Below, one piece after another: positions 15,698 to 23,551 of a stretch of 35,954 nucleotides of DNA (the stretch's first letter is position 1; every line of letters starts with the position of its first letter). Location: positions 1 through 35,954 of the forward strand of contig JAQBVN010000001.1 in the NCBI GenBank assembly GCA_027622975.1, read 5' to 3'. Made by a program: the position numbers and the translations under genes. The stretch is from Bacteroidota bacterium (GTDB lineage: Bacteria; Bacteroidota; Bacteroidia; Flavobacteriales_D; Sanyastnellaceae). The notes under the pieces are model-generated. The model saw only the letters and a list, made by a program, of their open reading frames with translations, had not been told where the DNA came from and made no database searches.

Positions 15698-16573
15698 ATG
15701 AGAATTGCAATCTTTGGCAAGGCGGTATCGCCGGACGACGCGGAGGCGTTGAGAAATGCGCTCGCTCGCGTACTATCCATGGATCCTACCGCGCACATCG
15801 CACAGGGATACCTCGACGAGTTGTCAGACCACATGGAAGTCCCTTCTGGCCTCCGGCCTTTTGAGGGGGAAGTTCCCTTGGAGGTCGACTTGCTTTTGGC
15901 ATTTGGTGGGGATGGGACTGTGTTGGAGTCGGCCACCATGGTGAGGCGCGGAGAAGTCCCGATATTGGGCGTGAATACGGGTCGTTTGGGCTTTCTAAGC
16001 AACGTGAGCATGGAGGCTTTTGATCTGGCCATGGATGCGTTGACTGCCGGAACCACATGGATTGAGGAGCGGGCTTTGTTGCATGTGGAGGTGTCCGATT
16101 CGGATTTGGGAGACTTTCCCTACGCGCTGAATGAAGTTGTGATTCACAAGCGAGACACGGCCAGCATGGTCGTTGTGGATGTGCACCGTGATGAGAAGTT
16201 TGTCAATACATATTGGGCGGATGGACTGCTGGTCAGCACCCCGACGGGTTCTACGGCCTATTCATTGAGCGCGGGAGGGCCCATCGTGCTCCCGGGTTCG
16301 GAGGTGGTTGTCGTCACGCCTGTTGCTCCTCACAATCTCAACGACAGACCGCTCGTTGTTCCCTTGGAAGGTGAAATCACTCTTGTGGCTGGGGGCAGAG
16401 ACGCCCAGTTTTTGTTGAGCATGGACAGCCGCTCCTTTCCGCTTGAGCCGGGTCGCGAAGTCGTCATTCGCCCGGCAGATTTTCGAATCAAGTTGGTGAA
16501 CTTGGAGCATCAAGACTTTTTTTCCACCGTTCGTCAAAAAATGCATTGGGGACTTGACCCGAGGGAGCGCTGA
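15698..16573 (+). CDS. nadK: NAD kinase
   Basis: This enzyme phosphorylates NAD to NADP using ATP or polyphosphate. The 291-residue product shows the catalytic GGDGT motif at residues 70-74 (LLAFGGDGTVLES), the NTGRLGFL motif that follows, the SxxNE-like region ALNEVVIHKRD, and the glycine-rich TPTGSTAYSLSAGGPI segment. It is cytosolic. It lies 8 nt after the CBS gene and 41 nt before the PorG-like gene, inside the conserved envelope-biogenesis block. Confidence 0.96.
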   Translation: MRIAIFGKAVSPDDAEALRNALARVLSMDPTAHIAQGYLDELSDHMEVPSGLRPFEGEVPLEVDLLLAFGGDGTVLESATMVRRGEVPILGVNTGRLGFLSNVSMEAFDLAMDALTAGTTWIEERALLHVEVSDSDLGDFPYALNEVVIHKRDTASMVVVDVHRDEKFVNTYWADGLLVSTPTGSTAYSLSAGGPIVLPGSEVVVVTPVAPHNLNDRPLVVPLEGEITLVAGGRDAQFLLSMDSRSFPLEPGREVVIRPADFRIKLVNLEHQDFFSTVRQKMHWGLDPRER

Positions 16574-16591
16574 ACTCCGGGCAAGGAGGCC

Positions 16592-16599
16592 TAATTTCG
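16592..16599 (+). promoter_or_regulatory. Possible internal promoter box before porG (TAATTTCG)
   Basis: TAATTTCG matches TAnnTTTG with one mismatch and ends 15 nt before the porG ATG, in the 41-nt nadK-porG gap. It could add transcription for the outer-membrane genes. No -33 element is evident. Confidence 0.35.
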
Positions 16600-16614
16600 T
16601 GCGTTGTACTTCCC

Positions 16615-17499
16615 ATGCGTTTGTTCTCTTTGCCACTCATGATTCTCCAGCCCATAGGACTTTGTGCCTTGGGTTTGATGTTGGCCTTTCAACCCACGGA
16701 GACCTTGGCTCAAATGAGTCGCAGGGGTGAAAGCAAAGAGATGGGATACCAGCTCGGCACCATGTGGTACACCGGGGATTTGAACCCGACCAATGCTCTG
16801 CGAGGAACGCACCATGTTGCTCAAGGCCTGTATTACCGACAAAACATCAACGCGAGGGTTTGTGTGCGTGGGCAGTACATGCAGGGAACCATTGAGATGT
16901 GGGATGCCGATCACCCCAACCTCTGGCAACAACAGCGCAACTTGCATTTTCGCAACGAGATTTCGGAGTATGCCCTGTTTGTCGAATTAAATTACAGGAA
17001 CCACGTGGTGGGACAACCCACCAGCCGTGTGGTTCCTTTCATCTACACCGGTCTAGCGGTGTATACCCACGACCCCGAAGGACAAGATGACTTTGGGAAC
17101 TGGCAGCCACTTCAGCCTCTAGGCACCGAAGGGCAGGGATGGTTTCAAGATGTGGATCCGTATCTCCTCGGCGGTGTCGCCTTGCCCTTTGGCGTGGGGT
17201 GGAAGGGGACTTTGGGTTCAGCCATGTCATTCCAAGTCGAATATGCTTGGAGGAAAGTGTGGACCGATTACCTCGATGATGTGAGCACAGTCTACATGAA
17301 CCCATCATTGCTTCGTGAAGCGCGGGGCCAAATTGCGGTGGATTTCGCGGACAGGGCCCTGTCGCACAACCTTCCCCAAGGAGCGCCCATCGAAGGGTTG
17401 CAACGCGGAGACCCTGGAAGAAACGACCGCTACGGGTATTTTTTGTTCTCTTTGGGATTTCGGGTCTCCAAAAAAGCCACAACTTGCTGGGAGCAATGA
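16615..17499 (+). CDS. porG: Outer-membrane beta-barrel protein, DUF6089/PorG-like
   Basis: This 294-residue exported protein has a signal peptide (residues 1 to ~33, ending ETLAQ). The mature part is rich in Tyr, Trp and alternating hydrophobic residues, with a final strand ending YFLFSLGFRVSKK, as in small outer-membrane barrels. The first mature strand (MGYQLGTMWYTGDLNP) is typical of the DUF6089 family. In Porphyromonas gingivalis the type IX secretion component PorG lies immediately before uppS and bamA, the same order as here, so a PorG role is likely but not proven. The stop overlaps the uppS ATG (ATGA). Confidence 0.75.
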   Translation: MRLFSLPLMILQPIGLCALGLMLAFQPTETLAQMSRRGESKEMGYQLGTMWYTGDLNPTNALRGTHHVAQGLYYRQNINARVCVRGQYMQGTIEMWDADHPNLWQQQRNLHFRNEISEYALFVELNYRNHVVGQPTSRVVPFIYTGLAVYTHDPEGQDDFGNWQPLQPLGTEGQGWFQDVDPYLLGGVALPFGVGWKGTLGSAMSFQVEYAWRKVWTDYLDDVSTVYMNPSLLREARGQIAVDFADRALSHNLPQGAPIEGLQRGDPGRNDRYGYFLFSLGFRVSKKATTCWEQ

Positions 17500-18269
17500 C
17501 GACCCCTCGAATTTCATTGAAAGAACGTGAGCGCTTGCTTCGTGCAGCTGGGATTGATCCCCATCGGATTCCCGAGCATGTGGCCATCATCATGGATGGA
17601 AACGGTCGTTGGGCCAAACGTCGAGGAGAGGCTCGCGTGTTTGGTCATGCCCATGGCGTGGAGTCTGTGCGCAACGTGGTCGAAGCGGCGCTCGAATGTG
17701 GTGTTCGCGTAGTCACGCTCTACGCATTCAGCACAGAGAATTGGAATCGTCCCAAGGAGGAGGTCGATGCCTTGATGGACCTTTTGGTGAAAACCCTGGT
17801 GGATGAAGCCGTGGAGCTGGGAAGCAAGGGTGTGCGGTTGCGGGCCATTGGAGATTTGACCTCACTTCCCCAAGCGTGTCAAGAGGAATTGGAGCGGGCG
17901 AAAAAGGGTCCCGAGGGGGAGGTGCTTCTCGATGTGGTGTTGGCTTTGAGCTACAGTGCGAAGTGGGAAATGGTGGAAGCCATACGCCAAATCATGCGTG
18001 AAGGTTTAAGCCCTGAACAGGTGCTTCCTTCCACCATCGACAAACACCTCCAAACCGCGGATCTTCCCGACCCAGAATTGATGATTCGGACCTCAGGAGA
18101 GCACAGAATCAGCAATTTTATGCTCTGGCAATTGGCCTATGCCGAGTTTCATTTCACCTCCGTGTTGTGGCCCGACTTCAGGAAGAAGCATTTCATGGAC
18201 GCCATCCGAGATTTTCAGCACCGCGAGCGCCGTTTTGGTGCCTTGCCCAACCCCAACCATGGACGATGA
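17496..18269 (+). CDS. uppS: Isoprenyl transferase (undecaprenyl diphosphate synthase)
   Basis: UppS is a cis-prenyltransferase making undecaprenyl diphosphate, the lipid carrier for peptidoglycan and surface polysaccharides. The 257-residue protein has the phosphate-binding MDGNGRWAKRRG motif with catalytic Asp34, the YAFSTENWNRP motif, and the C-terminal RTSGEHRISNFMLWQLAYAE block. The ATG at 17496 overlaps the porG stop (ATGA) and the gene ends in a second ATGA overlap with bamA, so the three are translationally coupled. Confidence 0.96.
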   Translation: MTTPRISLKERERLLRAAGIDPHRIPEHVAIIMDGNGRWAKRRGEARVFGHAHGVESVRNVVEAALECGVRVVTLYAFSTENWNRPKEEVDALMDLLVKTLVDEAVELGSKGVRLRAIGDLTSLPQACQEELERAKKGPEGEVLLDVVLALSYSAKWEMVEAIRQIMREGLSPEQVLPSTIDKHLQTADLPDPELMIRTSGEHRISNFMLWQLAYAEFHFTSVLWPDFRKKHFMDAIRDFQHRERRFGALPNPNHGR

Positions 18270-20875
18270 TTGACGCAGGCGGAGGAGGAACAAAGGTCGC
18301 ATCTCGGGCCTGGCATTGGTTCGTTGGGGCGATGTGTATGGCGGCCGGATGGATGGGCCCTGTTTGCTGGCATGTGGGAGGCGTTGCATGGGGCCAAAAC
18401 GAGCCCCCCGAGTGGATCAACCTTGCCGCTCCGACCACTTACAACGTGGCTGGTTTGAGTGTGATCGGTGCGGAACATACCGACGTTCAAGCCGTCAAAT
18501 TGTTCAGCGCCCTTCAGGTTGGTCAAAGCATAGAAATCCCTGGAGAGGCCATTCGCCGGGCCATCACCAATTTGTGGGATCAAGATTTGTTTGCCGACAT
18601 TCAAATTGAAGTGGCCGAGGTGCGCGGCCGAGATGCGTATCTGGTGATTCGCGTTCGCGAGTTGCCCCGATTGACTCGCTACACCATCACCGGTGTAGGT
18701 CGTTCAGAGCAAGAAACGGTCAAGGGGAAAATTGAACTGTTGACGGGACGAATTGTGGACGACAACGTGAAGGCTGTGGCGACCAAGCGCATTCGTGATC
18801 ACTACATCGACAAGGGGTTCTTGGATGTGCAAATCAACATCGAAGAATTGACAGATACGTTGTTTGCCAATGGTTCAAAGCTTCGCATTGACATTGACAA
18901 AGGCGACAAAGTCAAAGTCAACCAGATTGTCTTTCATGGAGTGGAGGCGTTTGAACCTGAGGTGTTGGCTCGAAAGATGAAGGACACCAAGGAGCGCCGG
19001 TGGTGGCGATTCTACAAACCCTCCAAATACCTGGAGAACTCCTTTTTGTCCGATTTGGACAAGGTGGTGAACCATTATCATGCAGAGGGTTACAGGAATG
19101 CCCGGATTCTGGCGGACAGCTTGAGTCGTGATGATGAGGGACAAGTCCAATTGGACGTGTACATGGAGGAGGGCAGTCCCTTCTACTTTGGAGACATCAC
19201 CTTCACGGGGAACACAAAGTACAGAACGACCCAACTTGACAGTTTGCTGGACATCAGGCGCGGGGAAGTGTTCAGCTTGTCTCGCCTTGAAACAAGGGTG
19301 TTCATGGACCCCAAGGGGATGGACTTGAGTTCGCTGTACCAAGACGATGGGTATTTGACCTTCCAGGCCCGTCCCTTGGAAAAGCGAGTGGTGGGAGACA
19401 CCATCGACATTGAGATTCGAATGATGGAAGGCCAGCAATTTCGCATCGGCCGTGTGTCCGTGCAGGGAAACAGCAAGACCAACGATCATGTGATCTACCG
19501 GGAAATTCGGACCCGACCTGGTGATTTGTTCAGTCGAACAGACATCATCCGCACCCAACGTGAGCTCTCTCAATTGGGGTACTTCAACCCCGAGGCGTTT
19601 GGCGTGAATCCCATTCAACACCCCGAAGACGGCACGGTGGATATTGAATACACCGTGGAGGAAAAGCCATCGGATCAAATCGAGCTAAGCGGTGGATTGG
19701 GTGGAGGCCGCGTGGTCGGCACCTTGGGCATCAGCTTCACCAATTTTGCTGCATCCCGGATGTTCAAGAAAGGAACATGGAGACCCATCCCCACTGGAGA
19801 TGGACAACGATTGTCGCTTCGGGCGCAGTCCAACGGCCTCTATTTCCAGAGTTACAACTTCAGTTTCACCGAGCCTTGGTTGGGAGGCAAGAAGCCCAAT
19901 TCATTGAGCTTCAGCGTGTGGCGTTCCATCCAGTCCAACGGTCAGCCCCGGCTGGTGGAAGGGGAAATCAATGAGGCCCGCCAATCCCTCCAGATCACAG
20001 GGGCCCAGTTGGGATTGGGCCAGCGATGGAAAAAGCCAGATGATTGGTTTGTCTTCCAAACCGCGCTGTCCTACCAACACTTCAATCTCAACGACTTTGG
20101 GTCCTTTTTCAGTTTCAGCAACGGGCGGGCCAACAACTTGGCGCTGACCGCGGTGGTTGGGAGGAATTCGGTGAGTGACCCCATTTTCCCAGTGTGGGGC
20201 TCCAACGTCGAAGTCAGCGTCAAGGCCACGCCCCCTTACAGTGCTTTCCGACCGGATGATTTCTACCAAAACGAGGATGGCACATCCGTCGATGACCAAA
20301 CCCGATACCGTTGGGTGGAATACCACAAATGGAAGGTCAAGGCCGAGTGGTTCACGCCATTGACCCAAAGCGGAGGCGAAAATCCGAAGAGTTTGGTGTT
20401 GCGAACGGCTGCAGGATTGGGCATGATTGGGCAGTACAACCGGGTGGCGGGATTGTCCCCATTTGAGCGCTTCTACCTCGGCGGCGTCTTTTTGAGTGGA
20501 TTTGTCTTGGACGGTCGGGAAATTCTGAATCTCCGTGGCTACGATGACTTGAGTTTGACAGCTCCTGACCGCAACACGGGAGCTCCTGTGGTTGCGAAGT
20601 ACAGCGCGGAGTTGAGGTACCCCTTGAGTACCAATCCAAGCGCCACCATTTACACCCTGGCTTTTGTGGAGGGAGGAAATACTTGGGAGGACCCTCGTGC
20701 GTTAAATCCATTCCAAGTCTATCGTTCGGCGGGCGTGGGTCTGCGCATCTTCTTGCCCATGTTTGGTCTGCTCGGATTGGATTACGGCTGGCGTTTGGAT
20801 GACATTCCAAGTGTTCCAAACATGGCCCGTGGCCAATTCCACTTCTCCATGGGCATGAACATGGGAGAGCTTTGA
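18266..20875 (+). CDS. bamA: Outer membrane assembly factor BamA (Omp85)
   Basis: This is the core of the outer-membrane barrel insertion machine. The 869 residues comprise a long N-terminal leader with a hydrophobic segment (~13-36, leading to GVAWGQ), a series of POTRA domains to about residue 490 (for example YTITGVGRSEQETVKGKIEL and ITFTGNTKYRTTQLDSLLDI), then a 16-strand Omp85 barrel. A barrel LRGY motif, the equivalent of VRGF in loop 6, is at about 20531-20545. The ATG at 18266 overlaps the uppS stop; an open frame further upstream lies inside uppS. Skp-like chaperone genes follow. Confidence 0.95.
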   Translation: MIDAGGGGTKVASRAWHWFVGAMCMAAGWMGPVCWHVGGVAWGQNEPPEWINLAAPTTYNVAGLSVIGAEHTDVQAVKLFSALQVGQSIEIPGEAIRRAITNLWDQDLFADIQIEVAEVRGRDAYLVIRVRELPRLTRYTITGVGRSEQETVKGKIELLTGRIVDDNVKAVATKRIRDHYIDKGFLDVQINIEELTDTLFANGSKLRIDIDKGDKVKVNQIVFHGVEAFEPEVLARKMKDTKERRWWRFYKPSKYLENSFLSDLDKVVNHYHAEGYRNARILADSLSRDDEGQVQLDVYMEEGSPFYFGDITFTGNTKYRTTQLDSLLDIRRGEVFSLSRLETRVFMDPKGMDLSSLYQDDGYLTFQARPLEKRVVGDTIDIEIRMMEGQQFRIGRVSVQGNSKTNDHVIYREIRTRPGDLFSRTDIIRTQRELSQLGYFNPEAFGVNPIQHPEDGTVDIEYTVEEKPSDQIELSGGLGGGRVVGTLGISFTNFAASRMFKKGTWRPIPTGDGQRLSLRAQSNGLYFQSYNFSFTEPWLGGKKPNSLSFSVWRSIQSNGQPRLVEGEINEARQSLQITGAQLGLGQRWKKPDDWFVFQTALSYQHFNLNDFGSFFSFSNGRANNLALTAVVGRNSVSDPIFPVWGSNVEVSVKATPPYSAFRPDDFYQNEDGTSVDDQTRYRWVEYHKWKVKAEWFTPLTQSGGENPKSLVLRTAAGLGMIGQYNRVAGLSPFERFYLGGVFLSGFVLDGREILNLRGYDDLSLTAPDRNTGAPVVAKYSAELRYPLSTNPSATIYTLAFVEGGNTWEDPRALNPFQVYRSAGVGLRIFLPMFGLLGLDYGWRLDDIPSVPNMARGQFHFSMGMNMGEL

Positions 20876-20915
20876 CGGAATTGAATGATTTGGCCTCACA
20901 TTTGAATTGACAACC

Positions 20916-21599
20916 ATGCACCACATCCTGAACACCATGACGCGATTGATGACCTTGTGCGCTGCCTTGTTCCTTGCAGGTTCAGTCCACGCCCAAAAGT
21001 TTGCTTACATCGACTCGGAGTATGTCTTGCTTCACATGCCGGAATACGCGGAGGCCCAAGCCGAGCTGAACAATTACGCCATTGAGTGGCAGGGTGACAT
21101 TGAGGCCAAACTCGAGGCGGCGGACCGGTTGGAGGTGGCGTACCGCGCGGAGCGGGTTCTGTTGACGGCAGAGATGCGCGTGAAACGAGAGGATGAAATT
21201 GCCAAGAAGCGCGCTGAAGCCAAGGAGATGCAAAAGCAAAAATTTGGTGTGGAAGGGGAGCTCTTTCAAAAGAGACAGGAGTTGATTGAACCGATCCAGC
21301 AACAAATTTTTGAGGCTCTCAAGGACATTGCAACTGGAAGTGGTTACATGGTCATCTTCGACAAGAGTCACCAAAGCAACATGCTTTACACCAACCCCAA
21401 ATACGACATTTCCGAGCGTCTCATCAAGAAATTGGGTTACGTGCCGGGAGAAATGGTGGAACCTGAGAACAAGCAAGGAGGGGGCAAGGGTATGGAGGAG
21501 CGCGGAAGGGAAGCAATCGACGGTGCGAAGGACAACGTCCGTGATCGATTGGACGATGCTCGTGGGGGAGGGGTCACCAAACCTGGGGGCAAGAATTGA
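20916..21599 (+). CDS. OmpH/Skp-family periplasmic chaperone, first copy, with Gly-rich C-terminal tail
   Basis: This OmpH/Skp-like protein would hold unfolded outer-membrane proteins in the periplasm for BamA. Its 227 residues include a signal peptide (to about residue 26, SVHAQ), the family start KFAYIDSEYVLLHMPEYAEAQ, and a long Glu/Lys/Ala-rich coiled coil (about residues 45-135). A C-terminal head strand (SGYMVIFDKSHQSNMLYTNP) follows. After that comes an unusual ~45-residue polar tail rich in Gly, Asp, Arg and Lys. The ATG at 20916 is 40 nt after bamA; a TTG at 20907 and an ATG at 20937 are alternatives. It is paired with a second Skp gene, as is common in Bacteroidota. Confidence 0.9.
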   Translation: MHHILNTMTRLMTLCAALFLAGSVHAQKFAYIDSEYVLLHMPEYAEAQAELNNYAIEWQGDIEAKLEAADRLEVAYRAERVLLTAEMRVKREDEIAKKRAEAKEMQKQKFGVEGELFQKRQELIEPIQQQIFEALKDIATGSGYMVIFDKSHQSNMLYTNPKYDISERLIKKLGYVPGEMVEPENKQGGGKGMEERGREAIDGAKDNVRDRLDDARGGGVTKPGGKN

Positions 21600-21606
21600 A
21601 CAAACA

Positions 21607-21640
21607 TGCCCTCTTTTCCAACCTCCCGTGAAGTGAGGGC
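21607..21640 (+). terminator. Weak stem-loop between the two Skp genes
   Basis: GCCCTC and GAGGGC face each other across about 22 nt just after the first Skp stop. The loop is large and no real T run follows. It may be an attenuator or an mRNA-stability element; support is weak. Confidence 0.25.
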
Positions 21641-21667
21641 TTGAATCCAAGAAATTTGAACATTGAC

Positions 21668-22171
21668 ATGAACATCATGAAGCATATTGCATTGTTTGCC
21701 ATCCTGAGTGTGGCGGGATGGAATCAGGGTTGGGCCCAGAAGTTTGGCCACGTCAACGCGCAGGAAATTCTGTTGTCCTTGCCCGAGCGGGCAGACGCTC
21801 AACAGAAGATAGAATCTGCGGCTGCTGAATACGAAGGGGAACTCACTCGGATGCAGTCCGAGTTGGAAACCAAATTCGGGGAGTACCAAGCCAAGGCAGC
21901 CACTTGGCCAGATGCCATTCGCCAGCAAAAAGAGCGGGAATTGCAACAGCTCGATCAGGGTCTCCAAGAATTTGGCATGACCGTTCAAAATGATCTTGCG
22001 GTCATGGAACAAAACTTGTTGGCCCCCATGATTGAGCGTGTGAGCAATGCCATAGAGGCGGTGGGCAAAGAACAGGGCTTCACCTACATTTTTGATGCGA
22101 GCACGGGGGTGACGTTGTACAACGGCGGAACGGATGTGGGCGATTTGGTGAGGACCAAACTCGGCATGTGA
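21668..22171 (+). CDS. OmpH/Skp-family periplasmic chaperone, second copy
   Basis: The second Skp-like chaperone has 167 residues. A signal peptide ends near residue 24 (WNQGWAQ). The mature start KFGHVNAQEILLSLPERADAQ parallels the first copy. The coiled-coil arm (about residues 40-125) is rich in Gln and Glu, and the C-terminal strand GFTYIFDASTGVTLYNGGTDV closes the head domain. It lacks the Gly-rich tail of the first copy and is close to the minimal family length. The ATG at 21668 is preferred; a TTG further upstream in frame lies in the intergenic stem-loop region. murI follows after 16 nt. Confidence 0.92.
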   Translation: MNIMKHIALFAILSVAGWNQGWAQKFGHVNAQEILLSLPERADAQQKIESAAAEYEGELTRMQSELETKFGEYQAKAATWPDAIRQQKERELQQLDQGLQEFGMTVQNDLAVMEQNLLAPMIERVSNAIEAVGKEQGFTYIFDASTGVTLYNGGTDVGDLVRTKLGM

Positions 22172-22187
22172 GGATATCCCCTCGCGC

Positions 22188-23003
22188 ATGAAGTACGCCT
22201 CCCGGGCCCACGCGCCCATCGGCATGTTTGACTCGGGCATTGGTGGCCTGACGGTGGCCAAGTCCTTGATGGAGAGGCTTCCCTTGGAGTCACTGCACTA
22301 TGTGGGAGACACGGCCCACATGCCATACGGCGACAAAAGTCCAGAACGACTCCGTGAATATGCCACTGGCATCACAGAGCGGTTGTGTGACTCTGGCTGC
22401 AAGTTGATTGTGGTGGCCTGCAACTCCGCTTCGAGCAATGCCTTGGAAGAGATCCGCCGAACGGCTGGTGACATTCCAGTGGTGGATGTCGTTCATCCCG
22501 TTGTTGACTGGGCGGTTGAGCACCATCCGCAAGGGCACTTGGCATTGATTGGGACGAGGGCAACCGTTCAGAGTAGGGTGTACGATGCGTTGATGACATC
22601 CCATGGGTTGCGCGTCCACTCCATGGCGACACCCCTTCTCGCCAGTGCCATTGAAGAGGGTTTTCACAACGGAACGTTGTCGCGAGCTGTGGTGGAGGCG
22701 TATTTCGCGGATGGATGGGCATCGGACAAGGAAGCTTTGGTTCTGGCCTGCACACATTACCCCTTGGTGATGGATGAAATCCGTGCGCAGTTGCCCGAGG
22801 GAATGGCCATATTGGATGCCCCACGCATTGTGTCCGAACATGTGGCCACACTTCTCGAGCAACAAGAGCTACGCGCTCATGAGGGTCCCGCCAAGCATCG
22901 TTTTGAAGTGACTGACTGGACTTCGTCGTTTGCTGCAGGGGCTTCGCACATTGTGGGACGTCCAGTGGACTTGCATGAAGTTCCTTGGCCTGAAGGCCAG
23001 TGA
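22188..23003 (+). CDS. murI: Glutamate racemase
   Basis: MurI makes D-glutamate for peptidoglycan by cofactor-independent racemisation. The 271-residue protein has the substrate-binding MFDSGIGGLTV motif (D15) and the two catalytic cysteines: C78 in VVACNSASS and C188 in LACTHYPL, with H190 beside it. It is the last gene of the CBS-to-murI operon and converges on the gamma-carbonic anhydrase gene across a 30-nt gap in which I see no clear terminator. Confidence 0.96.
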   Translation: MKYASRAHAPIGMFDSGIGGLTVAKSLMERLPLESLHYVGDTAHMPYGDKSPERLREYATGITERLCDSGCKLIVVACNSASSNALEEIRRTAGDIPVVDVVHPVVDWAVEHHPQGHLALIGTRATVQSRVYDALMTSHGLRVHSMATPLLASAIEEGFHNGTLSRAVVEAYFADGWASDKEALVLACTHYPLVMDEIRAQLPEGMAILDAPRIVSEHVATLLEQQELRAHEGPAKHRFEVTDWTSSFAAGASHIVGRPVDLHEVPWPEGQ

Positions 23004-23033
23004 TGCGACCATGTTCACATCTCACCCCACAAG

Positions 23034-23537
23034 TCAGTCCTTCTGGAACCAACTTGCATAGGTGACGTATCGCTCGGCCGTGGCAGAAACGTGCTTGGTC
23101 AACTTGGGGCTGACAGCTCCTTTGCACACGGCAGGCACTCCTGTCCACAACTCACCCGGTCCAATGATGGTGCCTGCGAGGACCACGGCGCCGGCAGCAA
23201 CCACGGCGCCTGGTCCCACAACCGCGTGGTCCATTACAATGGCACCCATCCCAATCAATGCGCCTTGACCCACATGGGCTCCATGCACGATGGCGTTGTG
23301 ACCAATGCTTGCATCGTCGTCAAGGACTGTTTGGCTCGATTCAAAGGTGCCGTGAATGACCGCTCCGTCCTGAATGTTGACGCGTTTGCCAACCCGAATG
23401 GGCGCGACGTCCCCTCGAACCACGGCCTGAAACCAGACTGTGCTTTGGGATCCTAACTCCACGTCACCAACGACTGTGGCGTTGGGCGCCAACCAGACGT
23501 CTTCATCGATTTTTGGGGTGAAGCCCCTGAGCGCCAT
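23034..23537 (-). CDS. Gamma-class carbonic anhydrase family protein (left-handed beta-helix)
   Basis: This 167-residue hexapeptide-repeat trimer protein belongs to the gamma-carbonic anhydrase/YrdA group. The sequence shows the typical start MALRGFTPKIDEDVWLAPNATVVGDV, then repeated hexapeptide turns. Three histidines lie at the metal positions: H62 (AVIHG), H80 (SIGHNA) and H85 (VHGAH). R41 and D43 of VVRGDV are also in place. It could hydrate CO2 or bind another ligand; activity is not assured for YrdA-like members. The ATG at 23537 fits family N-termini; ATG 23549 would add MACV. The gene follows comM with only a few bases between. Confidence 0.88.
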   Translation of the reverse strand: MALRGFTPKIDEDVWLAPNATVVGDVELGSQSTVWFQAVVRGDVAPIRVGKRVNIQDGAVIHGTFESSQTVLDDDASIGHNAIVHGAHVGQGALIGMGAIVMDHAVVGPGAVVAAGAVVLAGTIIGPGELWTGVPAVCKGAVSPKLTKHVSATAERYVTYASWFQKD

Positions 23538-23551
23538 CACACAAGCCATGC

